A stretch of 64,000 bases of DNA from Neopestalotiopsis rosae (taxonomy: Eukaryota > Ascomycota > Sordariomycetes > Amphisphaeriales > Sporocadaceae): the NCBI GenBank assembly GCA_023078685.1, contig JALGAS010000001.1:124001-188000 (forward strand), read 5' to 3'. The first letter of the stretch is position 1. Every line of letters begins with the position of its first letter. This document shows positions 23,318-35,577 of the stretch, in pieces. The notes below the pieces were generated by a model. It ran no database searches, was not told the origin of the DNA, and worked only from the letters and a program-made list of their open reading frames with translations. The position numbers and the translations under genes are program-made.

Positions 23318-24699
23318 TTAGTTTGGCTTGAAAATGACTTTCTGGACCTTCATGTTGTTGAACAGGTCGTAACCCTCGGCCGCATCGCTGAGCGGCATAA
23401 TCTTGTCAAACATGAATCTGCAAAATGATTAGTGTCACCGGACTCAGGAGACGGATCCGAAAAGAGACAGCGCGACTGACCCAAACTTGTCCTGATTCTT
23501 GGCAAGGACTTTGAGTGCCTCGGGAAAGACTGCCCGGACCGGACATCTACCCATCTGGACGCGAATATTCTTGGTGTACGCGTCGTCTCCATCCCAGGGA
23601 ATCTGTGGTGGTGTTAGCAGAGTGGGTGATAACTCCAGCAGGTGACTTACCTCTGCATTATGAACACCAATACTACTGAGGAATCCAAAGGGCCTGAGAA
23701 TGTCAAAGGCCGTTCTCAGGGCAGGGCTAAGTCCAACGACCTCAATGACAACGTCGGCACCCCGACCGTCAGTGACTTCCTTGATCCGAGCCAGCATACC
23801 CTCCTTGTCTTTTGCAAAGTTCAAAGGCTCGGCGCCCAGGCTCTTGGCAAGTTCAAGTCGGCTCTCGACGCTGTCGATGGCGAAAAGGTGCTTGGGCTTG
23901 TATTCCATGGCGGCGACGATGGCGCAGAGTCCCACGGGGCCGCAGCCCACAACGACTGCTGTTGCCTCGGAAGGCTTCTGTTCTCCAAGTCCGGCAAAGG
24001 CGTTCTTGGTACCAAAGAAGCCCGTCGGGAAAATATCGCCCATCAGGATGAGGGCATTGTCATCAATCTCTGACGGTGCTTTGAAGACTGTGCCGTCGGC
24101 GTACGGAACCCGAACAAAGTCTGCCTGGCCTCCATCGAGGTTCTCGGTGCCAAAGCATTGGGACTTTTCGCATCGGCATGTAGCCCCAATGTTGCAGAAG
24201 AAGCAGTCACCACTGCAACGGCCGTGTCAGCTTTCCGCAACTGGGTATAGAAGACGATACTATGAGGTAGATAGCAGCAAAGAGAAACAGCATACCAAGA
24301 TATCGTAAACGGTGTGACAACCTTGTCACCGATTTGAACTGATTTTACCCCCTTTCCTACCTCTACAACCTCGCCCGTGAACTCGTGGCCCATGATGAAG
24401 CCGGCATCCGACTTCTGGTGGCCACGGAACACATGAAGCTCGCTTCCGACCGAAAGGATTGGGTTAGCTTTAAGACTGCGCCGTCTTACTTTTTTTTCTT
24501 CTGGGTTCAATAAACTCACGATCCACAAAGGGCAGTGCTGTGAACCTTGATGATTATATCCTGCTCATGCTGGACTGTAACGGTAGTGAGTTAGCTTGTG
24601 GAAACTCGGGCAGCTCGACGACTTTGGATACCGACTTTTCGGGACCGGCCTCTGCTGTACAGACACCTTTCCGGGGCCCTCGAAGACGACCGCGTTCAT
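23318..24699 (-). CDS. zinc-dependent alcohol dehydrogenase superfamily protein
   Basis: Six exons: 24699-24636, 24574-24520, 24442-24296, 24212-23651, 23602-23481 and 23417-23318, giving 349 residues. Catalytic-zinc ligands are Cys38 (TALCGSELHVF) and His59-Glu60 (IMGHEFTGEVV). The structural-zinc Cys are 89, 92, 95 and 103 (SCGDCFFCNIGATCRC). The Rossmann motif is VVVGCGPVGLCA at about 175-186. This is a medium-chain, NAD(P)-dependent oxidoreductase; its relatives act on alcohols, polyols or aldehyde adducts, and the substrate cannot be assigned. The first donor reads gtcggt, which is weak but is the only one that keeps the family motif VPKIQHEQDIIIKV in frame. An in-frame ATG at 24717 would add six residues. 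No transmembrane or targeting segment is seen. Confidence 0.85.
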
Positions 24700-26169
24700 C
24701 GTAGTAGGCAACGCCATTTTGATTCAGTTGTGTTGGACTTGGAGTTGTTATATTCGTGTTGTGTCGTCGTCACCAGGTTACTTCTTTTCTCTCTCAATAA
24801 ACAAGCAGTGGCCATTTTTCGCATATCGGGCCCTATATCGGCTTTGGACCAATGCATGCGGGGACAGAGGTGGGTCGTTGGTGAAAGGTCTGATTGACTA
24901 ACTAGATAGAGAGTCATAGGTGTGACTATTCTCCTAGTAAAGGATTAGTATACTATGGACAAAGGCACATTGGTAGCTAAATTGATAATATATTTGCGTG
25001 ACACGTAGGTAGCATTGGGAATGCCCTCTTTTTCTGGATGGTCCCGAGCCCGTCTATTGTGCTCGATTCGTCTTTCTTCAGACAATATTATCCGAGCGAG
25101 TGAAAACAGCGAGAATTGCGTTCATTGTGTCTAGGACCTCACGAATCAATCGCACACGAGACAATACATTCTGACCACAGTATAATCCCCAATAGCAAAG
25201 ATCTCTGAGCATCGCCGGGGAAAAGGCTCAGGCGAACATTGTATCACATCCAACATATATGCTGCATGCATCAGCCAGCACTAAAGAGCACTTGGTATAC
25301 CCGCAGCCTCGTGGATGGCCAGGGCCTTACTTTCGGCCCCCAACCCATTGGACATCGAGTCGCGATTTCTGTATACCATCTTACTTACTTGTCTACGAAT
25401 GAGGCGACGCGGATACGGACCGAGCACTCCCTTTGATTGCTTCCCTTGCCCATGTAGATTCCCGAAGGACGAGGGTGGCGGCGGCGGCGCCTCAGGTTCA
25501 TAGTTTGTACTCGAGGAAAAGGGAAAAAGAACAACAGAAATAAATCTTCTGACTGCGGGATCGGTCCCAGACGTCTGAGAGCCATGTTGACCATCAATTT
25601 CGATAAGCGATCATATGAATAACAGACAAAGGAAAACTGTTCCCGAGTCGGTGAGTATCTCTCCGAGACTGGCCGGTCTCACCTGCTACGAATCACACGG
25701 GGGATGCTTGTGTGATGTATTATCGTGAGGCAATGACAATTATGACCTGCGTGTCTATGTGGCTACCTCTGTTGTGCCGCGATACTGCGCCGCTTCCGGC
25801 TCCCGATACCAGCCTACTGCGGCTCATATCAAATGGAGGCTCATCCAAGATGGTAACGACTATCTGAAAAAGAAAAGTCTCTGGGGAGAAGAGGGGAGAA
25901 AAAGAAATGAAGAAGCATATTCCCTATGCTTATGCCGAAGCGGCTGAAAGCCAAAAAGGTCTCGGCGCCGAAACCGATCGCACCCCTGAAACAAGATGAT
26001 GAAGAAGAAAACAAAGATAGATCGTTCGTTCGTGGATGACCATTATGGTCTGCCAGCTTCTTTCCTCACTGGCCCCGACAGTGACGGATATAACGATGAA
26101 AGGGCAATGCGTAGGCTATCAAGTGCTACCTAAACACCAGATCATCATGATCATGGGTATTCTCAAGTT

Positions 26170-26191
26170 AAAAAAAAAAAAAAAAAAAAAA
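26170..26191. repeat. A22 homopolymer
   Basis: An uninterrupted run of 22 A on the plus strand in the gene-less stretch. No target-site duplication or upstream coding remnant was noticed that would mark it as the tail of a retroelement. Confidence 0.9.
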
Positions 26192-29100
26192 CCTGGATTT
26201 GCGGTTCACAAGACACAAAGATATGAAATCCGGTTGCATCTCTATTGGTCACGCGCAGTTTTCCAGTCATCCTCGTACGCCGCAGTCTTTGCGAAAGTGC
26301 ATCCTGCGCTTCGTGACGTGACGTCAAAGTACCTTGCAACGTTGAGGATCTTTACCTCTCAGCTTGGACTACCAATAATGAACAGCTTTCATGGGGTAGA
26401 GCCTGTGAGATTGGGCCGTAAAAGAAAAAGTCCTTGATCGTGACTTTGGTTTGCCCACCGTGCTCCATCCAAAACAAAATTTTTTATCCGTGTGCTATTT
26501 CGAGATACGGGAAAGAAAAAGATATCGAGGCTTTCCTGTCAAACTTGGGAATAGTTTACAATATTCCATGTACGTAAGTACCTCTCTGTAGATACACAAA
26601 GCACGGAATGTGGGACGGAAAGGGGTGATCAATGTGTGAACATATCGTCGTTACGCAAGGTGTAAGACTACTCTGGGCTGGAACATTTGAGATAAATGAC
26701 CCGTTTTCTGCTTTGCTCATAGAGAAGCACCGGAAAGACCTTTGAGGATCATCCAATCTGTGTAGCACACTCCACGAATATGCTTACAGTAAGGTCAAAT
26801 GAGCTGTTTTTGCCTTGCTGTTTCAAAAAAGTCGACCGCCGTCTGATTCGATTCCCCCTTTCGATCGCCCACTTTTAGGGTTCACAAAAGAAAAATAAAC
26901 GGGTTGGACAGCGGCATCATGGACGATTCCTTGGAGAAGGGGCCCCAATTCAAACGCCGTAAGATGCAGTCGCTCTCTTCCAATAATGTGTCAACTGTGT
27001 GTCCCAATGGGCTGACGAGCACAATTGCGTTCAAACATCACATCAGAATATTGACCCATTTGGAGCCGGGCGCATGAAGATGGAGACCGCTTTTTTCTCT
27101 TTTGCTTTTTTCTTCCCCCCTCTCACTCTTTCGCCGCGGCTACCCAACTTATAGAAATAGAGTTTCGGCCATGCAATTTGAGGCTGCCTTGGCTCCTCGC
27201 AACAGTTGAACTGGGCCACATGCCGAGAGTTCATTCTGGCATCTGATTCTGGGTCCATACTCTCGGTACCTACTAGTCTGTACAAAGTAGAGAGAGAGAG
27301 AAAGGCTTTTGAGAGGTAGAGATTTCGTTTAGACGCCCTGGGCGCTAGGCGGGCAGTTCTAGCCGCGTCTGACAGAAAAGCCACTAGGTATAGCCAAGCC
27401 ATTTTATTTTCAATGAAGAAGCTGCAAAATGCTCCGGGGGGTATGATCGCCTGTCTCTCATAAGCTTGCTGACGGTTTCATCACCCGAGATGACCAAAGA
27501 GAACATGATGAAAGAATGCAGGCGAGCATATCTGAATCCTCCACGATCGAGTGCCGGGAACCACTCAAGATATCGGATTGGCACTCGGTGAGAGGCACTT
27601 CTGCAGGCACGCACAAACGGGGAAACGATTGGATGAGGCTGAAAAGGCCCCCGAAGAGAGCCCAGAGTGAGGCGAAGCCCAAAGAGATGCATGTTGTCGA
27701 TCATTGTTCTAAGCCACTAAATTTTGATGACAGCCTTCTCTTTTTCTCCCCAGACATGCTTGACATGTTGGGCCAGTTATCATGGGCCCCGGTTTTGTAT
27801 GTCGTCTTTCTTGTACGACAGACATCCCGACTCGGGATTTCTCGAGTATGGTAGCCTATCCAGCACTGCCCACATTTCGCCGCCGTTTAGGGTGTTTGCG
27901 TAGCATATGCCTGATGCTTGCTTGCCTTCGCTAAATCTGCGAGGTGCACATACCAGATACGCACATACACATACCTGTTGAATGATGCCGCAAGCGATAG
28001 CCGGCAAAGGCCATTATCATCAGCGTCTTCTCCTTCCGCCTCTTCCCTCTATTAGCGGTAAGCAAGTATGTAGGTGTGTCTAGACAGTGGGTGAGGTAGC
28101 CAGGTAGGTATGAAGCAATATGCATTGCCTTTTGAGGGATCTGGTAGTTTGCAGCGGCAAGAACGGCAAAATTCCTCATCTGTGTGTCTTGGTGAACCAT
28201 ATTGACCATTGACGTTGCCGCATGCAACTATTGGCCCCCGGGTGCCCCTCTGGTGGGTAGGAAGCAAGTGGCCGGAGGTGACATATCGTCGGGTGGTGTC
28301 CAAAGTTGGTTTGAGCCGCCATGCGAGCAGGTGCCATAGACCATACAACCCCTGCCAACATGCATCTTCTTTTTCTTCGTCGAAGGATTCTTCTTTGCAA
28401 AGCTTCAACCCCTCTTTTTTTATTCCCTTACCGGCTTCTTTACCCTCCTCCAGCCCTCTTTGGGTCGTTCGGAGTAGGATGTTGATGAAGTTGCATCTCC
28501 GAGTGTCCCAGCAGCGGTATAAAGTGAACAGGGGAGGGGGGAGGGGTTGAACCACATGCCGCACACGTGTAAGTCATGTACTGTATCTGTGAATATGTGT
28601 CTGGGTAGTTGGGATGGAATGGCCGCCTCAACTGGCCTCGGCCGTCCTCGGGCACTCGACTCTTCTACAGTTTGCCTCACGGCAAAGCAAACAAGCAAAT
28701 GATGAGCGCATTCTGTCCGATTGATCGACAACCCTTGGGTACATAGTAATGTGTCAATTCGGGGGGCAGAGCAATCAGGGTGAAAGTGTAGTGTAATGCA
28801 ATGCACATTCTCAAGCAACAGCAGCGAGAGCCTACATTAGATGGAAAAATGCGACGTCTGACAGGCCAGGGAGGAGAAGGGTTGAAGGGCTAAGCTGCTG
28901 CTCACTGCGGAGTACCTTGTCAATCGGCAGCCAGGGAGAAGAAACACCGGATCCGCCGGGCAGGCATGTTAATTATTATTTCCTCGAACACGGGCAGGGA
29001 CGACCAGCAGTACGATGTAGGTAGGTATCTCGAGAACTGCCGACGAGAGGCATGAAGTACCGTACCTAGGTCAAGTACTGCAGATAGTTCGTCGTAGTGG

Positions 29101-29824
29101 AAGTAGCAGTGGCAGCAGAAGTAGGTAGGTGGTCAGTGAGCAGCAGGATTAAGGTGACTGATAGAATGGAGCCCGGAGGAGTTGAAGCGGGCGCATCAAA
29201 TGTTTGTCGTCACTGAATGGAGCCGACGGCGAACTGCTTTGAACCCTGAAAATATTCGGTTGCCTACCCTGCATTAGCAATTAAAGCAAAGAAACCCGCA
29301 CAGTTGTACCTTTGTCTTGGCATCAATCAACTTTAAATCGCCCCAAGGCGAAACACTGGGCAGGTGTCCGTCTCGGGAAGAAAAAGAGGCTATTATTCAG
29401 TCCTATGGATTGCCTTGAGCACATCTTGGGACCTGTCTGTCTTTCAGCAATGATAAATTGACCGAGCCGAGGAGTCAACTGGTTCGTACATGCACATGTA
29501 CCTGTATAATTGGGCTACGTGGTCATAGAGCAAAGGCGTCATCCACCTCAAAGAATCGATCATGTTATTAGGCACCGTCTGCATTTTGCGAAGTGATAAA
29601 GCCCTGCGCAAAGCCAGGCAAAGGAAGCCCAACGTGGGGTGTCTGTCTGCTTTCTGTTGAATAGTAAGTTTTCCCCCTTTGTCTTCCAATGAACAAGCAT
29701 TTACATGAATACATACGTACTTTTCAACACGTTGAAACCTCTAGTTTGAGTCCTATACCTGCCCGCTGCCCGCTGCCCAGAACCTAGAAGGCCACGGCGC
29801 AAGTGGAGGCCCGTAGCGATGATA

Positions 29825-29842
29825 CCCCCCCCCCCCCCCCCG
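29825..29842. repeat. C18 homopolymer
   Basis: Eighteen consecutive C on the plus strand (G18 on the minus strand), flanked by gata and gcgg. The G-rich strand could form a G-quadruplex. Length should be treated as approximate, since such runs are error-prone in sequencing. Confidence 0.9.
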
Positions 29843-31287
29843 CGGACTGATTTGATTGCAGTATCTCTCATGTAGGCAAGCCCTGGGCGTACATTGACCG
29901 TCATCTATCTGCACGGCGTGTCCCATTCTGGGAAGCTGGCATTGCGAGCCCAAAGATTAAGATTTCATCAGGTTTGTCTTGTCGTCAACAACTGTTCACC
30001 TCCATGATTGTGCCGCAACCATTATTGTTATTTTCTTTTCCTACAGGTCACTTGGCCATCCCCCGCCCAGCCAACATGTAATTGACCTTGCCCAAGCTAG
30101 GTAGGCAATGGCAAACCACTTTTTAAGGTGCAAATCATTACAATTTTCAATGATTTATATTATGCCCGTTCGTCCATGCTAAGGTGTATATGTGCTGGGG
30201 TTTGGGCAAGCGAGCATTTATTGATACATTGCGAAATTTATATCATATGCCCGGAACGCATGATTGCCGCGGTAATCCACTGCAGCAATAGCTGATGCTG
30301 ACTGAGCTTACAGCAGCACAATGTCTGAAAATAGTCAGCGTCGACTAGGTGTCAATTGATCCCCATTCCTGTAGCATGTTCAGGCTCTAGCTCTTTACTA
30401 AGACCGGTATCGATACGGCCATAAACATAAACATGTAGAATGTCAAAAACAACAACAAACCTTGGCCTGTATTCCCGAGGACAAAAGATGTGAACAGTCA
30501 GTGGCATCGGGCAGCTTTCTGATCTTTTTGTGGTGAGAAGGAGAAGCCAGTCAGACGACCTTGATAATTCCTGCAGGTATTGAGCCATGTTGACTGGCCA
30601 AGTCTCTTCCAGCTGAGTGAGTACATTAGCTAGAAGGAGAAACTGGCGGGGCCAGCAGAATTTGGGAGAGGGATTTGAAGCTGGAATTGGTCGCCGAGGA
30701 ACCCCCCAAAGAGAGATGTCATCAATACCGACTGCTTGTACTTACTGACCGCATTTGCTTGTTGTGGGATTCTGATCAATCGAATTACATATTCCGCGCG
30801 GGTCTGATCAAATGTTCGTCGTATCTCGGTTGCTACATACTCCGTGCTTTCCAGTGTCTGCCTACACTCTCCAGTCCCGCACCTTCCTCTTTACACCCAC
30901 AATACCCGGTGGGCAGGCGACTTGGAATCTCTCGAGTGCGACTTGGAAACAACTTGATTTTGATTAGGGGTTCATCATTTTTCTTCAATCGCTCGCCCCA
31001 AACAAGAATTGTGTGTACGTGCGCCAAACAGACCAAGAGCCGGTCCCTACTCTCTCCGGGCATCTGGCCCTCCAAAATAGCGATAGGTGATACTTCGCTA
31101 CCTTACACAAGAGGGTACGTTGCCTGCAGCTTGAGAAAGAACAGAGACACATAGTGCTTGCAGCACCCAGCGATCGGTCAACCAGTCGGTCGTCAGTTTG
31201 CCCGGGCTTGGAGAACAAACGTTCAAGGCAAGACGACGATACCAATCTAGCCCGTACCATTTGCTAGTCCAAACCAGGAAAGGATCT

Positions 31288-31311
31288 AGCCAGCCAGCCA
31301 GCCAGCCAGCC
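31288..31311. repeat. (AGCC)6 tandem repeat
   Basis: Six perfect AGCC units in the gene-less stretch upstream of the C2H2 factor gene. Confidence 0.9.
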
Positions 31312-33855
31312 CGTACACCAGCCAGCACTGAATTGCTATTAGTCGTACCGCTCAATCTGTTACTCGATCGTTCAACCCAGTCTCGCCCTGGTACGAGACA
31401 GCTACTACTGCTGCTACTCCTACTACTCTACTCCATTAAGCGGCGTATACACACGGAGTCGACAAAGTGCGCATATATGCGCATGGAACACATACTCGGG
31501 AAAAGTGCACGCCTTTTTACGAAGTATTCGTAAATTTCACTGGTACATACGAGATTACATCCTTGCGGCTCTCACTAGGCGAAGACAAGACCTGCGAACA
31601 TCCCCGCAAAAACTCTCAATTGGCAAGACTGGGCCCCAGTCCACACGTCTGACACACGTCCCCCTCAAAGCTTTGTCCCGAGCTAGGTCCCGGCCAGCCT
31701 ACTGGGTTCCCTCTTCTGGGAAGCTTCTCTGGTGTCATACGCGCATTATTGCACTAAGTGCATCCCACGCCCACCGAAAGCAGCAGCCAGGCCCCCATTT
31801 CTCTACCAGCCAGACAGCTTGTCATACGCCGGTGCTGCCACTTATTACTTGCTGGCTGCTTTTCGTACCGGCTAGCGTACACTGTAACCTGCTGCTGCGG
31901 GCAGAACCTCGTCGATCTCCCATTTTGATCCCGTTCCAATCGCCCCATTCCCACCTTATCATACGGGCCTTTCTCGTCTTGGGACTTGCAGAACTGGGTG
32001 CGCAGCTTTGCACCTGCAGGCTCGACACACCCCCAGTTAAACGCTACCGTCTTTGAAGGATTAGGCACTGCGGCAGAGAGACAAGACAGCGGCAGGCACA
32101 GCGCTGCCAATCTGCAGGGCAAGGGAGAGCCACAAACTTTGCTGCCCCATGATTCTTGAAGAAAACTCTGGTAGAATTTCAGCAATTGTGAACTGGAGTG
32201 GACCCGCCCGTTTACGAGGTTGCTGTTATAAGTTGACCCTTCATTGGACCTGCGCATCACATAGTGTACACCTCCAAGTGCGGACGTAATCATATTTCGT
32301 GTCAACTGCGCAAAACACGTTGCCAACCAGGAAGAGCCGCCTCCACCCGGTAGGGGACCTCGTTTCGATCAGCCGCATCTTCTCCACCCGCGGTATTGCA
32401 GACCGACTGCCACACACCCATTCATCAGGCATTCCCTGGAGGCAGGAGGGTCCCCGACGTCCTGACTCTCTGTCGTGGTCATTATCTGCCATCTGAAGCA
32501 AGAATCAGCGCACAGCGGGACATTACACCAGAAACATTCTCGTCTAGAACAGCCCGAGAAAACTAAAACCAGAAGCAGGAAACAAAAAGAAACAAGAAAA
32601 AGTGGCCCTGTGCTCTTGTGCTGCTTGTCTCTGTTTCTCGGGACGTCTGAGCTGCTTTTATCCACTGAGCACTATCCGGTAGCTGGAGCATCGAATCAGC
32701 TTCCATACCACAGGAACACAAGAAGCTTGGATCCTGTACCAAGTACAGTGCCACCAACGGCACACACGATTCTTCTTCTTTCTGCTGCTGCTTCTGCCGC
32801 CGCCGCTGTTGCGTGCCATTTCACAACGAGACCTTACTCACAGCCGCATTCATCGCCGCATCACCGACCGTACTCCGTCCGTACTCTACATCCCTGGTTA
32901 GCATCGACTTTCTCAACTGGGCAAGCCAAAGGCGCCAATTTGACCTAGCAACTCCGGGCTCCCCTTCAATTCCAACCTCCAAGCCTGCGCACCCATACAG
33001 CATTATTATCCCGCTTGTCAATCCCTGTCTGGCCCGTTCGATCCTATTGCGACAATTCCTTCCCTGGATACAGACCGGGATTCCCTCGCCCCAAGCCAGC
33101 CAGCCTGCGACTAGGCTATCCACAAAAAGAGGAGCGAGACTGAGGCTCCGCGGGTCCCCGCCTTACAATCTACGCCAGACCACTTACAAGCCCATCGAGA
33201 CGGCATTCTGTACCTACCAACCTTGGTGAGGGCCCGATCAAGGTCACGAGCAACTATCCTATTAGCCAAGCGCAACCGCTAGCAACCTTGAATCCCTACC
33301 TACCGCACCTCTTCTCTGGGATTTTCTGGGGGATCTGCTTCCGAGCATCTACCTGACGTTTTGTTTCTTGTTCCTTGTGGCTCGCGTTCCTGCTGCCGCG
33401 CATCCTGCAGCGAGGGTTTTCCAAGTCCCGGTCCGTCCCTCCCATATCATTCTCTTCTACTCTTGTATTGGGAGAACACCAGAAACACAAAACAGCCCAA
33501 TTCCCTGCGGTGCGGGTCTGAGCATCTTAAGCCTTACGCTCCTTGCCACCACTCATAATCGGGGGTTATTAGTGTGTAGCACGGCTGGGGGGCACTTATT
33601 TGCGCCGTCGTGTCGGCGCTTCGATCCACGCAATTTGCGGCTCCCTATCTATCAACTATACATATACACGCGGTCTTCCGTGTGGCTGCTGGTCTACGCA
33701 GCAACAATATCGTTTTTGTTGCCGGGCAGCATTACAGCTTGCTAAACAGTCACAAAGGGCATTGCGCGCGCGCTCTCCATGGCGAGCAGGGAGCAATAAT
33801 TTCGACCTGATTCGTGAGTAACGGCGCCATACACGTACCGAACCAAACTCAAGCA

Positions 33856-35577
33856 ATGACTGCGACGGCCGGCCCCTTTGCTCACGACACTTTCGCCAGC
33901 GACCCATCCGATCCAGATGGTCCTTTCAGGAACAGTCCTCCGATGACAGCGTACCGTCCGAGATTGGAACCATCGCCCTCTCCGCCACCACTTATACCGC
34001 TACCCAAAGTCAGTTCATCTCCCAAAACTGGTCGCAAAGCTTCTAACAGGAAGAAAAAGGTGCAACCTAGTCAAGGAGATGCCGTGCTAGTCCATTATCT
34101 CGACGGAGGACGGCGGCCCGAAATTGCAGCAACGGCTGGGGCGGAACCGCTAGACGGAGGGTATTGCGACGAAGGTGACGGGGGAGACGACGACGACGAA
34201 GATACCGACGAAGATACCGACGAAAGGGAAAGCCATAGCCGCCGCAGCAGCACGATGTCGGGCTATATCGGCAGCCCAAAAATGTCGCCCGGTCCATCAC
34301 GACCTACGAATGCGATGCCTGCTCTGATGCAGTCGCTGGCTGGACTGCAGTCACTAGCTGGACTAGCTAACAATTATCTCGAACAACAACCGTCATCGCC
34401 AGGTGCAGATACAGCGCCCAAGACGGACATCATGCAGATTGACCAAGTCAAGGAACAGATGAGATCTCCACCAGAAGAACCGATACAGTTGCAGGAACAA
34501 CCACCACCACCACCACCACAACAACAACAACAACAACAATCGCAAGCGCAAGCACAAGCACCGCCACCGCCGCAGACTGCGCATCATCCACAATTACAAC
34601 CTATTCAGCCTCGAGAGGTGACAACAAAACCGGGCCTGGCCATGCCTATGACTCCATACACTCCGAATGGGCCGGGGCCGGACTTCTGTTCCCCGGGTTT
34701 GCCGTCATCAAGTGGACTCAGGCGTCCGGAACTCATGTCTCCGACGTCTATGCCAAGTAACCCCGGCGAGCTCGCTCCCATCATGGCCTCTCCAACTTCG
34801 GAAATCAATGGTCATACCTCACAAGCATTGCCTTCAATTCGGGCTCAAGTAGGAGATCTACTGATAGACAAGGAGAATGCCTGGCGGCGACCCTCATTCA
34901 CTCCTCAGTCGCCTCCTGGGCTACCGGGGATGTCGAGTATGCCTGGCTTGACCTCACCAACATCTCCGCATAACCCTTATACACATAGTATGCCGTCACC
35001 AGCATCCATAACATCCATACATCCTACGCCGTATGGATCCTATCCTAGCAACGGTTTCGTTCCCCGGTCGGGTCCCGATTATGCTGGCCCTCCAATGAGT
35101 AGTCATTCAGAAAGCGGAATGATGAATCGCCCCCATGATCCATTGGTGTCGCCTGGAAGCCAAGATCGCATGAGTATCGACCACATGACGAATCAGGTTG
35201 GCAGCTTTGTTTGCAACCAACCTGGCTGCAACGCTGCTCCGTTTCAGACTCAATATCTACTCAACTCTCACGCGAATGTCCACTCGTCTGCGAGGCCTCA
35301 TTACTGTCCAGTCAAGGGCTGCCCTCGGTCCGAAGGCGGCAAAGGTTTCAAGCGCAAGAATGAGATGATCCGGCATGGTTTGGTCCATGAATCGCCTGGT
35401 TACGTATGTCCTTTTTGCCCAGATCGGGAGCATAAATATCCGCGGCCCGACAACCTCCAACGGCATGTGAGGGTACATCACACAGACAAGGACAAGGACG
35501 ATCCTCAGCTTCGTGAAGTCCTCGCTCAAAGACCCGACGGACCAAATCGAGGACGCAGGCGCCGAGGAGTCCCTTGA
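33856..35577 (+). CDS. C2H2 zinc-finger transcription factor (three C-terminal fingers)
   Basis: A single exon of 573 residues from the ATG at 33856 (MTATAGPFAHDTF). Three C2H2 fingers lie at the C-terminus: about 453-476 (FVCNQPGCN...HANVH), about 484-511 (YCPVKGCPRSEGGKGF...H) and about 518-542 (VCPFCPDREHKYPRPDNLQR...H). A basic tail follows (RGRRRRGVP). The N-terminal 450 residues are disordered, with Pro/Ser-rich stretches, an acidic block (DDDDEDTDEDTDE) and a Pro-then-Gln run near residue 220-235. This is the usual layout of a fungal regulator with a long activation region. I recognise the finger arrangement as common in ascomycetes but cannot assign a pathway or symbol. The frame extends 14 codons upstream without an ATG. 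A long upstream gene-less region fits a heavily regulated gene. Confidence 0.85.
   Translation: MTATAGPFAHDTFASDPSDPDGPFRNSPPMTAYRPRLEPSPSPPPLIPLPKVSSSPKTGRKASNRKKKVQPSQGDAVLVHYLDGGRRPEIAATAGAEPLDGGYCDEGDGGDDDDEDTDEDTDERESHSRRSSTMSGYIGSPKMSPGPSRPTNAMPALMQSLAGLQSLAGLANNYLEQQPSSPGADTAPKTDIMQIDQVKEQMRSPPEEPIQLQEQPPPPPPQQQQQQQSQAQAQAPPPPQTAHHPQLQPIQPREVTTKPGLAMPMTPYTPNGPGPDFCSPGLPSSSGLRRPELMSPTSMPSNPGELAPIMASPTSEINGHTSQALPSIRAQVGDLLIDKENAWRRPSFTPQSPPGLPGMSSMPGLTSPTSPHNPYTHSMPSPASITSIHPTPYGSYPSNGFVPRSGPDYAGPPMSSHSESGMMNRPHDPLVSPGSQDRMSIDHMTNQVGSFVCNQPGCNAAPFQTQYLLNSHANVHSSARPHYCPVKGCPRSEGGKGFKRKNEMIRHGLVHESPGYVCPFCPDREHKYPRPDNLQRHVRVHHTDKDKDDPQLREVLAQRPDGPNRGRRRRGVP

Larger units (their letters stand above)
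24718..33855. other. 9.1-kb stretch without a recognisable gene
   Basis: I found no gene here on either strand. Open frames reach about 190 codons but lack domains, and adjacent frames cannot be joined plausibly. Notable contents are homopolymers (A22 at 26170-26191, C18 at 29825-29842), AGCC repeats at 31288-31311, and an ACCTAGGT site at 29064-29071. The last several hundred bases are pyrimidine-rich and may be the promoter and long leader of the C2H2 factor that follows. Noncoding transcripts cannot be excluded from sequence alone. Confidence 0.45.

Noticed and set aside
26160..26200. A22 run considered as the tail of a retrotransposed element
   Set aside because: No coding remnant upstream and no flanking target duplication was seen.
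28052..28564. 170-codon minus frame in the gene-less stretch
   Set aside because: Composition follows simple tracts and there is no domain or splice partner.
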